Shown here: positions 1 to 13,971 of the stretch, piece by piece
Position numbering within the stretch: position 1 is the first letter of the stretch
Layout: each line of letters opens with the position of its first letter
Source of the DNA: Berghia stephanieae
Taxonomy: Eukaryota; Mollusca; Gastropoda; Nudibranchia; Aeolidiidae
Direction: 5' to 3'
Length of the DNA: 64,000 nucleotides
Assembly: GCA_034508935.3 (NCBI GenBank)
Contig: CM067442.1
Span: forward strand, 83,335,448-83,399,447
Notes under the pieces: model-generated
The model's database searches: none
What the model saw: only the letters and a program-made list of their open reading frames with translations
What the model was told of the DNA's origin: nothing
Translations under genes and position numbers: made by a program

Positions 1-2410
1 TCGGTCGTTTTAACGACCTTGGGAAATTGTATGTCAGTCCGTTACCATTAAAACAGTATTTTTTCATCTACGAAAGATGTGATTGTTGTACAGACTCACT
101 ATTTCAGATTTTCTGTTCTTACATGAATGGCTTTAGCACTGTAAGATAATTTTTCAAGAAATTTATCATTTAAGGTACTTTTGTTGGGTAACGGACTGAC
201 ATTTTTTAGGGTAACGGACTGACAGTAACAGACTGACTAATTCTATTTTAATTCAAAGACAATATATAAAAGTTGTTTTTTAAGTCTCAAGAGTAATGTC
301 CACTCCAATGTGTTTCAACTGACCAGGCAGCCATTTTATAAACATTTGGATCATAAAATTTCAAACACTGGTCTTCAACATCAAGCCTGCTATTTTGCAA
401 TAGGTAAGTTGAATCTTTTAAAGCTTGTGAATCTTTTTATCACTTGAAGATTTTTGCTATGTTTGAATTGAGGGAAAAACACTGTTTTTTGTTCTATAAT
501 ATCCTTATTACAATGGAGCCAGTAGTAGTCTTCTGTTAAAGGGGCAAGAAGCCCTGGGAGGAAGAAAAAGAAATCAAACATTTAAATTAATGTGAAAAAC
601 TTTTGAGTCACTGAGGCTATAAATGTAGTGGGTCAGCAAGCTGTTTAGCTGTGTATAATGTCAATATTTTAGTTGTTACAAAGTAAATTGATACAAGTTA
701 GAAATTAGTTTTATTTTCTTAGTTTTGCTGTATTATTTTTAAGAAAACAAGATTTGCTTTTTATTCCGATTTGACTTTCATAGCTTATGATGTAATTTCG
801 CTCAATTTTCTTTATTCACGGGTTCAAGATGCCTATTCTATCCATGGTTCAAAAGCAGAGGAATTATCAAGAAAGACTGAAAACTGATGGGCATTACATT
901 GTTAAGGAAAAAGATAGGCAACAAAAAGCAGGAGTCTCAAAGAAAACTTGAAAGCGATTGTAAAGGATGCTTAAAAGAAATAACGGGATTTTTCAAGCAA
1001 AATGGAAAAAAAAAAGAGAAAAGCCGATCAATCTACAACTCCAAAAGAAAGTAAACCTAGCACACCTAAATACACATCTGCCTCACATTTCAGCACAGGA
1101 AAGTAAAATACTGAATTCAACTTTGAGTTTGAGTGTCTACAATCCTCCCAAAATTTAAAACAAAAAATTAACTATGCCTGTACTGCTAAGGGCATCCAAT
1201 CCATCAACAAATGGTTTTTGAAATATTTTAATCATGGAAACGGGCTTTCAAGATGAAATAAAATAATTTGATCGAAAATTTCTATTTGGACAAGAAGTAC
1301 TCTTGGCAAGCACCAAGGGAAAAAGATTTCATAATTGTGAGAGATGAAAAAAGAGAAAGGACGAAAATTCAAAAAAGTTTCTTGTAAAAGAGGTTGTCAA
1401 TTGTTAGTGAATTTCATCCAGGAATTTAAGTTTATTTTGCTCCCACACTCTGCATAGGAAAATGAAATTTTTGAAGATCTTTCTCAGATTTTATAACTGG
1501 CTTTCTGGTCAAGTGCAGGTGAGGAAGAGATTGACTGCCAATACTATCGACCAGTTTGCAGTGACGGTCATGGCCTATTGACAATTCCTAAGCTTGAGGA
1601 ATCAAGATGAAATACAGAATAAAAATTAAGCTTCAAAAATAAGTACCAAAAGAATGTTAAACCTTCCCCAGTTTTAAAGTCCTTTCTTATCTACATTTTT
1701 TTTTTTTTTGGATAATTTAATTTCATAGTTGAAATAAAGTTCCCGTTTGGCTTTGACAGAATAGATTTCAACTCCACGAATCATTATTTCATTATTTAAT
1801 TTTTTCAAAAGCAAAGTTGGGATCGAGGTAATCAGATGTCACCCATCGAGTTACTCATCATGCCCAATGTAGCTTGACATCCATATAAAGAAGAGTATTG
1901 GTTTGATCAATCACACTGGGTATTCAGTGTTGCTCATAATTACATAATTTGTTCTTTGCTCTGGATTTTATGTAGTAACCATTATTCTGAGTAATAAAAT
2001 TCAGAGGTGTCAGTCCGTTACCATCCATTTGTCAGTCCGTTACCGACACTTTTTCAGAGACTGCAGATTCAAATTTTGGAGAATCTTTTAAAAATTGCAA
2101 GTGGGTTGTAGAACAACATCTCGTGGTTACTATAAAAGAACTTATTTGTTACTGGAAGGTTTAACTTCAGAAAGTTTGATCCATCTACATATAAAATTGA
2201 AAAAGATGGATTTTCTGATGTCAGTCCGTTACCAACATTATAATGTCAAAAAAATTCAAGTTGATACAGATTCATCTTTATCCTTTTGATATATGATAAG
2301 GGCGGACATGATACATATCCATGGGAAATATTAGCTCCATACAATAAATACATTGCATTTCAGAGCACGAAATGTATGCATTTTTGGTCTGATTTGTCAG
2401 TCCGTTACCC
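1..2410. mobile_element. unclassified DNA transposon remnant with iterated terminal motifs
   Basis: A 14-mer GTCAGTCCGTTACC, or its complement, occurs at about 34, 188, 211, 2010, 2031, 2221 and 2397. GGGTAACGGACTGACA at 186-201 and 209-224 mirrors TGTCAGTCCGTTACCC at 2395-2410, giving 16-bp inverted termini about 2.2 kb apart with iterated internal copies, as for transposase-binding sites. Inside, 830-960 reads like QKQRNYQERLKTDGHY and about 1285-1400 like QAPREKDFIIVRDEKRER. These resemble a poorly characterised metazoan family with RYRERLK and PGKKDFV motifs that I know from invertebrate proteins; this is from memory. The copy is broken and no intact reading frame remains. The motif at 34 suggests the element or a second copy extends past the left edge. 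Confidence 0.55.
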
Positions 2411-2484
2411 GTGGAATTTCCCTGATGCCCTTATTTTTAAAAAAAATAATTGAATCTTCAGTTTGTCGAGTTTCAGTCAATTTT

Positions 2485-2651
2485 TATAGAGCTCATTTAC
2501 AGGTCTATTGCTAGGTCTTCTATCATTCTATCCCTCGCTGTCTTTGTTCTTGATTGAGGTTGCTCAGTTTTTGATGGTCCTGGCAGGGATCCTTAGCTGG
2601 GAAGGACACAGTCGAATGTATGGTACTGGTACCTTTTTGAGATCAAGATCA

Positions 2652-2736
<85 letters not shown>

Positions 2737-3215
2737 AGAGAGAAAATCACACGGGTGGCAGAAGAAGGCCACTTGCTATGTATTCTCTCCCTCTCTGTCT
2801 TGAGATTGCTCAGTTTCTGGCTCGGCCTGGCAGTGATACTTAGCTGGGAAGGAGACAGTCAAGTGTATAGTACTGGTATTTTGAGAGATACTATTTAAAA
2901 AAACAAACAATCTCTCTGTACTGTTATGTTTTATTATAATTATTAGATTTGAATATTGTATAATGTATATTGCACTTTGTGCCTGGATGAGATTTTGAGG
3001 AAATGTCAAATTCGGCCCGTTGATGGATTGCTTGTGGAATCTTCTGTTCCCTAAATTTGAACCAACCCCTTTTATCTTCTTTTTTCTTCAGTGCTTTTAA
3101 CTTCTTATCTACAACTTTCTTCTGTGATCACATCTTCCTATTTACTGGGGCTGAAATGACCTAATAGTGTTCAAGCACTTGTAAAACTCCTAAAATCAAA
3201 ACAAATCAAAAGATT
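2485..3215 (+). repeat. dispersed repeat family B, copy 1 (holds a GA microsatellite)
   Basis: This segment matches 53320-53860 on + and the complement of 31650-32165 along its length. Shared blocks include gggaaggagacagtcaagtg, a tract near ctgttatg, tctgttccctaaatttgaac, and an A-rich 3' end with tgaaatgacctaatagtg. A subsegment (gctcagttt through acagtcaagtgtat) is duplicated on both sides of the (GA)n tract at 2649-2744. The class is unknown, either a SINE or the non-coding 3' end of a LINE. Confidence 0.6.
2649..2744. repeat. (GA)n microsatellite
   Basis: About 95 bp of GA dinucleotides with a few GAG interruptions. The open reading frame across it is spurious. Confidence 0.95.
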
Positions 3216-3966
3216 ACGACATGTTTCATAACTCGTCTTCTTTACTTTGAATCACGATTTGATTTGTTATTTTTGTATTTACATTTGGATTTTGTTTGAA
3301 TTTATTTTTTTCATTTTGTGGACTTAACTGGGATTTAATAGTGAAAAATTCAAGGAGAATTAACATAATGGATGGTGTCATCTACGCATCTTTCCGTTCT
3401 TGGGAAGTCAGTCAAGATGGCATTGAACCAACGATTGTAACCATCACCAGATGAGAGAAACCCCAAATGGTATGATGAGTGTTGTGAAATGTCTGTCAGA
3501 CTTTTTTAGGAGAAGCTATGGTACCCATTCCATGCATCAGTCATCAACTTACACTTTCTTTTCAAGAACCTGACACGAGATGGAAGGGAGCTTTTGCACA
3601 GAATGTTTTCCTGGTTGTTCCATCGTGCTTGTGAGTCGCCACCATGTGATGGCACCAAGTCACAAGGACTCTGTGGGGTAGCCTTTCAATTACACCAAAA
3701 GCCTTGTCTCTGAGAGTTTGTTGCATACCCTTGGAATGGCTGATTCATCACTGGATGTCCATCAGTGGACCAGACATGCATGGTAGGGGCCGGTGGGGAC
3801 AAGTATTGAAAGTGAAGCTTGCATACCGGTCAAGCAAGCTTTACCACTGGAACCAGCACTGGATTATAAAGACTTTGATTTTAGATTTGTAAAATAAATA
3901 CTATTATTTCTTATTTTGCTCCTTTTATGGTATATCATTTCAGGATTAGGTACATTCAATCTCAAG
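3216..3966. other. upstream flank of PTGR2, no gene recognised
   Basis: 3330-3870 is less AT-rich than its surroundings and may be an old repeat, but I could not place it in a family. A polypyrimidine-AG acceptor at about 3942 suggests the last 25 nt before the ATG are 5' UTR of an internal exon. Confidence 0.4.
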
Positions 3967-6900
3967 ATGTCATCAGATTTCCCTAATGGCCGTGTAATTT
4001 TAAAGCAACGTCCTGGTATGTGATTAAAATATTTACTGAAAAAAATTTCCAAGAGTCATTTTGTTAAATTGAGATATTTTATCTTTTTGTTTTAAAAAAA
4101 ATGCTTTTTAATTTATAAATATTTAATTTAAAATATGTAAATTTTATACTCTAAAGTTTTTTGTACCTAAGAGTTCTGACTCTAAATATTTATGTTATTA
4201 TGTTGAATTATGCAGTCTGCTTAAAGTCATCTCTTTGGTACTAAAATGAATTCTTAATTTAAATTAAATTGATTTGTTCTTTTCCAGCTGATACAATGTT
4301 TAGGATGTAAAAAAAAACAACAAAAACAACTTATGTGCATGCTTTAATTAGTGAGGCTCAGTGGCCCATGTGGCCTGTTTGGGGAAATAAATAACATTGT
4401 GGGTAAATCTGTGGAAATGCTCTATATAAGTGTTCATTTTTAAAAAGTTACTTTTATTGATACTGACGATTCTTATTCAACTATTTTCAAAATCTTGGTA
4501 GAAGGTGGGAATGATCTAAGAAAATTTTGGTTCTGACATTTTTGTTCTTACCCCACTACACCCAGGTGTGAATGAGAACTTGGGTATAGGCAATGATGTA
4601 TTTTGTAAGAGTTTTGTGTTTATACAAAGGATACCTAACAAAGAACTGGTACTGTGTAAAACAGGAAATATTTTTCCATATGGCCTGTCAGGGAATTAAA
4701 TGAAGATCTGTGCAAATGACCTATATAAATGTTCATTTCTTTTTATATAATTTGTGTCTCTTTTTAATTAATTTTTAGAATCTTGGTAACAATACAGTAA
4801 TCCTATCAGCTCCATAAGTCTTTCCTAAGTTTGGAATACTTTGAGAAATTTCAGATTGACATTTTGAAGAGAAAGTTTTAAAACGAGGTTGGCAATTGCT
4901 ATGACAAATTAACATGATGTAATAGCGATAGCATAGATACAAGCCGAATGATAATCATGCATTTTTTGGGATTATCCTGATGATCATTGTACTTGTACCT
5001 TACCGCTTGTCAGACAATCAGCCAGAAGTTATTTGTGTCTGAGTTGTATAGAAGGTACTGATCTCATATGTGGGCCAAAGACATCCAGTGCTGTAGCCTT
5101 CATTAACTTGAACCTGACACCCTAAAAATGATGTCATAATACAAGGTGATCAACCATTGCATTCGTAAACTAATAGTAATAGCTTGACACTAACAAAATT
5201 TAGGTCACAGTAAAATGCAGCCTCCACCAAAAGAAAGTAAAGATGAGTTGTCATTAGTAGTAGTAGCTCAAGGAAACAAGTGATCCAATCGATTAAACTA
5301 TTGAATACAACACACTATTCACTTTCTTTTGGTAGTGGCTGCATTTTATTCTGACCTAAATTTTGGTCGGTGTCAAACTATTTGTTTACGAAGGCTATGT
5401 TGTTACTGGAAGGTTTAAGATTGTCAATCAACATTATAAAAATATTTGGCATCACTGAAAAGTCTTGATGCCTATTGGATATTTCCAATTGTAATGAACA
5501 CACCAGTAGATGTGTGCAAGTAATTCTTCAATGACATCACCAATTTCATTATTTTTTTATCTGCCATTTTTTGTATTTAGATCATCCACTTTTACAATGT
5601 CAGTCAGTCTTGCAGAGTTGACCTTAAGTGGAAAAAATCTTTGAAGCTGTTGACCTCATCAGAAATCCATTACATATAATAAAGCAGGTAAAAGCAGGAC
5701 CACTGTTGGGTTTTCGCTTCAAGCCAGAGTTCATTTCTTGGATTGTGGTATTGGACTGGATGACAACGACAGCATATGGCAATTCAACAATGGCATCCAA
5801 TGAACATTTTCAAAAAGACTTGAAGACCTTGAATTTGCAGATGACCTCACCCTCCTCTCACACCGCCTACAAGACATGCAGAACAAAGTCACGGCCCTGG
5901 AAAAAAACAGCTCAACGAGTTGGTCTCAAGAGTAGTGAAGAGAAGACAAAACTACTGCGCTTAACTGCCAAACAAGAAGCACAAATCAGCACCATCTCTG
6001 ACACAGCAATAGAAGATGTCAGGGAATTTACGTACCTTGGCAGCAAAATCAGTCAGTCGGGTGGAACTGATGAAGACATAATTTCTAGAATCAAGAAAGC
6101 ATGCCAGGCCTTTGCAATATTAGGGCCAATATGGAAAGCGCCCTTCATATCCACAAACACCAAGCTCAAAATATTTAGCACTTATGTTAAAGCAGTCCTG
6201 CCCTATGGGTCAGAGACTTGGCGAATAATCTTGACCACATCAGCCAAGATACAAACTTTTGTCAATCGCTGTCTTCGACAAATACTCAGGTTGAAATGGT
6301 TTGACAAAGTGCCAAATGCTGACCTTTGGACAAGAACAAACCAAGAACAAATAGATGTCCAGGTCAGACGCAGAAAGTGGAGATGGGTTGGCCATACCCT
6401 GTGGAAAGAGCCCTGCAATATAACCAAGCAGGCTCTCGAATGGAACCTACAGGGCAAGAGGAAACGGGGTCGTCCAAAACAGACGTGGAGGAGAAGCCTT
6501 CACCAAGATTTGAGCATCTCCAATCTTACCTGGAGTGAGGCAAAGGTCTGTGCCAAGGACAGAAGAAGATGGAAGAGTGCTGTTGAGGCCCTATGCTCCG
6601 CCAGGAGCCAAGAGGCATAACTCAAATAAGTCAGAGTTCATTTCAAGTGAGTTGAATATTTGTTGATTGGACTACAGTAATTGATGTGTTTCTTGTTGTA
6701 TTACTGTTTGTGCAGGGAAGGATGGAGAGCCACAAGAAGGCAATTTTGCTTACTCTGACATCCCTTACCCTTCTGGCCCATTGTCAACAGGACAAGTGCT
6801 GATCAAGAACATTTTGCTTTCTGTTGACCCAGCTCTTGTGAGTGGTTCATTTTTCTGTTAACAATTTCAGTAGTAGTTGATCTCTATTCCAATGAATTCC

Positions 6901-9900
6901 AAGCTGCTTGGAGCTGTGGACTTTAAAAAGCATTGAACAAAAACCGAATATAACAACTTCTAAAAATGATAAAATACTTAACACAAACCGGTTTGGGCTT
7001 AAAATCCTTCTTCAGTCAACAACAAAAATAATTAAAATTGATAATTCTCCATGTAATATCCAAGAGACAGAAGCTGATACGTCTATGTAATCTAACCTGA
7101 TATAAATTTTGTCTTACAGTATTATCCATTGTTATTACTCATTTTGATGTCTAATTAAGGTAAAATAATTTTAGTACCTCTCATCATTGGATTTGTAATG
7201 ATTAATGTACACCCATCTTGATCAATGGATTTATCATGGCATTAATAAGTAAAAAAATACATAAGTTATTTATCTTGATAATGTCTGGGTTATTAGATTC
7301 AAGTTTGATAAAATCTTGCAATCTAGTCATTCTTTTGCGAATGCTCATTGTTGGATTTTTAAGTAAATTTTTAAAAAGTATTATTTAAGTAAGTATTGTG
7401 TGGGATCTTATTTATTTGATTTTATAAGAGGGGAGGAGAGGAGGGGGGGGGGGGGGGGGGGGGGAAGGGTCAACAGAACAAAATTTGAAATGAGTTGGGT
7501 ATTGTTTTAGCTCTCTTGTGTTACTAACATTTTCACAGAATCTGCAATTATTTATTGACAGCGATGCAGGATGAATGAAGAATCTGGTGTTGAATACATA
7601 AAAGCTTGGGAGATTGGAAAAACAATCACAGGCGTCGGTGGTGTCGGTGAGGTTGTTGAAAGTTCTGATCCAAACCTTAAAGCTGGAGATGTGGTAATTC
7701 CCACGTTTGAATGGCCCTGGGAAAAGTATTTCATCTTATCATCATCTGAAGTACAGAGGGTGAGTCTAATAAATAAATTTTAAAAAAATCAAATAGTTCA
7801 AAGTATAAAAAAAACTAAAACAGACAAAACAAAAACAAACAAAAAGATTTTTTAAAAACAAAGAAAGCAAAGTGCACTGGATTGTGGATATATTTAAAAA
7901 ATCTTTTTTCTGTGTGGGCTGTTGTCTTTCTATTTGTTTTTATTCTCGATTTGATAGATGATCTTTCCTCCCTTGTAATACAGCAATTCTCTGTCGGTGG
8001 TTTTATTATATTTTCATTCAAGGTACCCCTAATGTCAGAACAATATGAAAAGAAAAAATGGCTTATTCCAAACCTGCCAACCCTCCCTGTTGCCATCTCA
8101 TTTTTAGAATTATGGAAAAGCCTTCTACAATTAGATTCCATAAGTCTAATCTCACTTTCATCTTCACCTCATGGGGCGGTGTAGTTTAATTTATATGATT
8201 TTTCTTGATTGTTTCTTTGTTAATTAAAGCTGTAAATAAATATAATGTTATCCATTTAACTGGTGTGCCTATTAGGACGTGTTATCGGATTACTTAGTAG
8301 AAAATGTCAAAAATTCATGTTGGTCCCAAAATAATAAAGATACACGGAGAAGTAATCTCCTTGTCAGTAGTTTTGGCCTTATCATTAAATTGTATCCAAT
8401 TCAATCCAATATACACTGTTGCAGCTTCAGTACTGAAGATAGACACAACATTTGTGTGGTGTGGGATGGTGTTAGGTTATGGCAGAAATGTTTTCTAATT
8501 GTTTAGTAAAAATTCTCATAACTGTTAGAATGTCTCAAGTTGTTGGGAAGGAAATTCAATATCCTTATTGTATTTGGTAAAAGGACTGACTGTGTGCATT
8601 AACTCGGGAGTAAGGTGGTCTATAGCAGCGCTTCTTTCTTGTGTTTAGTTAGTGACCTTTTATTGGGATGGCTGTTTGTCCTTCTATGCTTTTAAAGATC
8701 TTCAGTTTCTGATTGCTCCTATCTTTCAATGTTACCTGGCTGCTCTCTGCCATCATGATTGTATCTACCTTTTTAAAATTATTTTATTTAAAGAGAGGTG
8801 AATTCAGTCTTGATGTTCATCCCAAACCCGAAGATAAATTATGTTCTAGTGTTGAATATTTAACAAATTTGTTTAAAATGTAGATTTATTGTAATGATTG
8901 TCAATTAAAAAAAGTTTCTTTTCTTTCTTTTTAAAAAAAATTTTTTAGCCTCCCATAGAATTATCAGGTATAGACCAAAAACTCTACCTCAGCCTTCTTG
9001 GTCTAACCGGTTTGACTGCATACCTGGGCATTACAGAGAGGGGTCATATAACCAAAGGAAGTAATCAGACTGTGGTTGTGTCTGCTGCTGCAGGATCCAC
9101 TGGAATGATAGCTGGCCAGGTTTGTACCAGTGTCATCAACTTGGTAACGGAATGGGAAAATGAACAATGAATGGAATTTTTCCTGAGAGTTATATAAAAT
9201 AAATAAAATAATGAGAGAGCACAAATAGAGAAGTATCATAATATTGCTTTTGTTCCAATGAAACTATAATGCAGTGCGTAGCTTTTCGCATTGTTATCAT
9301 CAATTTCCTATTTTAAAATTATTATCCATTTCATTATAGTTTTACATTATATATTGATCGATTTGCATATCAGTCATATTGTTTACCCTTCAGTTCTTGT
9401 CCAACTTTGAAATATATGTATATATAAATGGAAATTACATGTCAATGAATATTCAAGTAAATTTGAAAATGCTATGTTATTTTATTTTTTGAACACTGAC
9501 ATGTTGTCCTTTTATTTGGCTCATCTGTGATGACTGAATGAAAATTTGAATGCATTCTCAAAAACAAGGAAGAATTTGGCCTACTGCTGCAAAACAGTAT
9601 TAAATTTTGGGTTATGACGATGATAGTAATTTGAAAAATAATGGACAATATGAGGCATGGATTCCATTTACATGTTTTATAGACTGCAATTGATATAGTT
9701 CCTTAAAATGACAGAAGCTAAAGTTGCACAATTCACATCATTTCACCTCAAAAAATACTTTTTGATACCTGGTTTACTCTGTTGTTATACCGTTTTCAGT
9801 CAATTTGTCACAAATAAAGATACCTCGTATTCTATTTCCTCATCTTATACATCCCATATATCATATTAAAAAAACCCAAGTTCATGTATATGGGATCTAC

Positions 9901-12900
9901 TGATTGCATAACATTTGGGGCCATATTGATATTTGTGGATAGACCAATTGCATTCTCATTAATTTATTTGACTTAATTAGACTCCACCAGGATGCTGTTT
10001 ATGCAATGATGAACCACGTTACTCACATTATTTACATAACGATTTGTTCTGTAACCAAATATTCATGCAATGCTCTTTTGCCAGAGGATGTGAGTTCTGT
10101 TAAGACATTGTTTTTGAATGACAACATGACCCTTTCATGAGTAGTCCTGAAATCTAATGGACTTATTTGTATTTGTTGCCGAGTGGACATGGGAAATAAA
10201 ATGTTGATAATTGAAAGTTCTGAAACAAAGGCAATTGTTTTCCGGTAACTGTAGTATATTATTGTAGTTATGCGCTTTGACTGCTAATGAAGTCGATTTT
10301 TGCTTAATAATTTCCTTCCTTTTTTTTCTACTATTTTTTACAGACAGCTAAAGCAGAGGGCTGTGGTTTCTTAGTTGGTATTTGTGGCTCTGACGCAAAG
10401 TGCAAGGTGATAACTGAGGAACTCGGATTTGATACTGCTATCAATTACAAGACAGAGAATGTTTCTGACAGATTGAATGCGTTGTGCCCAAAAGGTGTTG
10501 ATGTCTATTTTGACAATGTTGGTGGTGAAATAAGTAACACAATTATAAAAAAGGTAACTCTTGCGGTAAAATTTCCAAATTGCTGACAGAGGTGTTTTTA
10601 TTACTTTTTATCATCGAGGAGATGATTGTTGTGTAAAACTTAGATTCTATTTATGATTTATAAATGTACAGACCATAATTATTTTATAATAGCAAAGTCG
10701 ATTTAGACACAGAAATAAAGTAAATTATTATGCTATGGGCTTTCATTTTAAAACTCCTCCCTCCCCAAGATAAGTAGGCTACATATAAGTAATCTGTATT
10801 CTTTTTCCAATCTTTATTTATCTAAAACAAAAAAGAAAGAAAAGAATTGGTTAAAGAAATAAAGAAAAAAAAAAAAAAGAAAAGCAACTCTATATACAAA
10901 AACAATCAATGAATTTACCATACAGAACGAATTGTTTATTTGTCAGGGCTTTTTATTTTTTGGCCTTTAAAATTCTTAACAAGTTTTCAGGGACCATTGA
11001 TTTATATATGGGTGTATTGCAATACTATGATATTTTGAAAAAAAAATATGGAGGAATAAACACTTCTTTCATTGTTTTGTATTTATTAAACGAGTTTCAA
11101 CGATTACGTATTTACTAAGAAATGATAGCGTTTTCCAATGAGAGGGGTGGAATAAATTCATTTTAATAATTTTTTTCGGGTTGAATATTGAAAAACAAAC
11201 CATAAAAAAACTGACGGTATTGCACCAGATTATAGATTTTTATTGTGTTGAAAAAGATTTGACAAAATTAATACTTTCTCCACCCTTTTTTAAACCTTTG
11301 AGAAACTATTTCTGCTATTCAATTGATGCTAGACTGAGTTTTTCGATTGTTTTATATTATTTAACATAAGAGAAACTGATGAAACAACGTTTTTGCATAG
11401 GCTTTTTTTTGTAGTGAATGTTATGAAAATGACCTCTTTGCACAGCCTCATATATTATATTTCAGATGAATCAAGACAGTCATGTTGTATTGTGTGGACA
11501 AATAGCAGTTTATAACAAGGATTTACCTTATCCACCACCGATTCCTGAAGAAGTTACTGCCCTATTAAAAGATAAAAACATCACCAGGTGAATTCTAGAA
11601 TGATAAACATATATTGAATATGAATGTTATTGATGTAATCAATGTAAAATATCTTGAGAATTTACATTCTTCCCATTCTCTCCCATTCTTTTATTATTTT
11701 GTTCCATCCGTCTTCTCATACTTAACCTCGTCCTCATCCGCCTCCTTTTTTTTTTCCTCATCTGCCTTCCCTCCTCCTTACTCTCCACTTTCTTCTCTAC
11801 CTTCTCCTTCTCCTCCAGTTCCTCTTGTCCAATATTACCCTATCATTAATGATAATAAAAGCATACGCCTTTACGAAGCGCTAGTGCTGCCAATCCTTAT
11901 GTACAACTGTGGTACATGGGGTCTTACAAAAAAGAATTTGGACACCCTGGACTCCCTTCATCGCAAACAATTGACATGCAGAGTACAACCAGTTAGTATG
12001 CGTATAAGAAACAAAAATGGAAACTGTTCGGACACGTGCTCCGGCGAGATGAAAATATTCTAGCACAAACTTCAATGGATGATTACTTCAAACAAGGAGC
12101 TAAATACAGAGGGCGTACACCAACTTCACTTCCAACAACATTGAATCAAGATCTCAGAAAATATCAAATACATTTAGAAACAACAACCGAAGAACTGATT
12201 TCAACAACACAAGGAAACATCCAACTCTCAGCACCTTAACACACATGATGGCATTCTAAAGCTCAGAACACTTGCACTAGGCAGAGATTTATGGAGGCAG
12301 ATTACTAACTGGATAATAGAAACAGACTGACATTCTCGAAGTGATGCACACATTCACGACAAGGGCCCATAGAGACTGCGCAGCCATATTTATTTAATAT
12401 TACCCTATTCGTACATTCTCTGATGTGTTAATGTATCATAATCACCCCTTGCTCTTCCCTTCTTTGTAGAGAAAGACCAAAAAAAAAAAAAAGAAAAGAA
12501 AAAAATTTAAAAAAAGAAAAACAAAAACAAATAATTATAAACCACTTTGAACAATCTGATCGTTGTTTTAATAGTTCAAGAAAAATAATTATGGATTTTA
12601 TTCATCATACCTGCAGGGAAAGGTTTCTGGTGCTCAACTATAAAGAAAAATTTACCAGCAGTTTATCTAAACTGATCGAGCTCTACATGAGTGGTAAGAT
12701 GAAGGTGAGTGTTTTTAGTATTTAATAAATTTGATGTCGACAGTGGTCTCAGCCTAAATGCTCAGTCTGCTTAGGAACTCAGTTTTGACATGCAATGCCA
12801 AATTTCCCATACAAAATGATACCCTCTAAAAGCAGTCTTTTGAAATGCACTCCACCTTCGACCTCTTTTTTGTTTGTAGAATTATCTAGAACACTAGACT

Positions 12901-13902
12901 GTAAAAAAACCCGTCCCCTATTTGTCACCTCTTACGCTTGAAAAGGCAGCTTCACTCTTTCCCTAAATCTGCAATATGATATCTTTATTGTAAATGAAAT
13001 TCAAAGATTATCACATTGCTGGTTTTACAGACACATTTTCTTGTCAGTCTTTACTTTATTTGTGCCCATCACCGTCTACAAAATTATGATTTGGTTGGGA
13101 TCTTGTTGTGTAACAACGAAAACAATATGACTTGATGGTGATGTTTCTGAATCATTAATAGTTGGATTAGAATACTGAAAATCATCTGGCCCTAGAAAAA
13201 CAACTTTTTTTCTCCACAAAACTGAGAATCATTTTCAACAATTCTAAAGCTACCAATTACCTGAAAGTATTCTCTAAAAAGTCTTGACTTACAATTAGAT
13301 AAACATTGAGATTTTGAGAGATTGGAGCAATTGGTAAAAGCAGAAAAGCTCAGTTGTATATAGGTCGCCAAAGGATTTCAGTCATTATAACTTACTCTGA
13401 ATTTCCAGGTATGCATTTTACTTAAAGTTAGAGGGGAATGTTTTTACTATTATTTTGGCTCGACCTTTTCCATATTAGTTCAGAAAAGTTGGAAGAGTAG
13501 ACATTTATATCAATGATGATGAAAAGGTGAAGCACTGGAAGAAAAGAGAATATGAAATTATATTGTGTGTGGGAGGACAAACTTGAAACTCGCCTGGAAT
13601 GGCACCCTCCAACTCCTTCCAAACTCTCTCTCTTATCGCCATGCAGAAGGCGACGTTCCTTGTTTGTCCTCCCAGACACCATATTTTTTATAAATTGTTT
13701 TCTTTTGGTAATTATTTTTTTATTTTTCGTTTGTCACCTTTTCATTATTGATTACCATGTTGAAATTAGTGCCTGGTTTGGCTAATTTTCATAATATCAC
13801 CTTGTAACTTTACCCTTTGCATTACATGGAGACATCTATACCACTTTAATTAGTTTATTTGTTTCTATACATTGCAATATACTATTATCTTATATTATAT
13901 AT

Positions 13903-13971
<69 letters not shown>

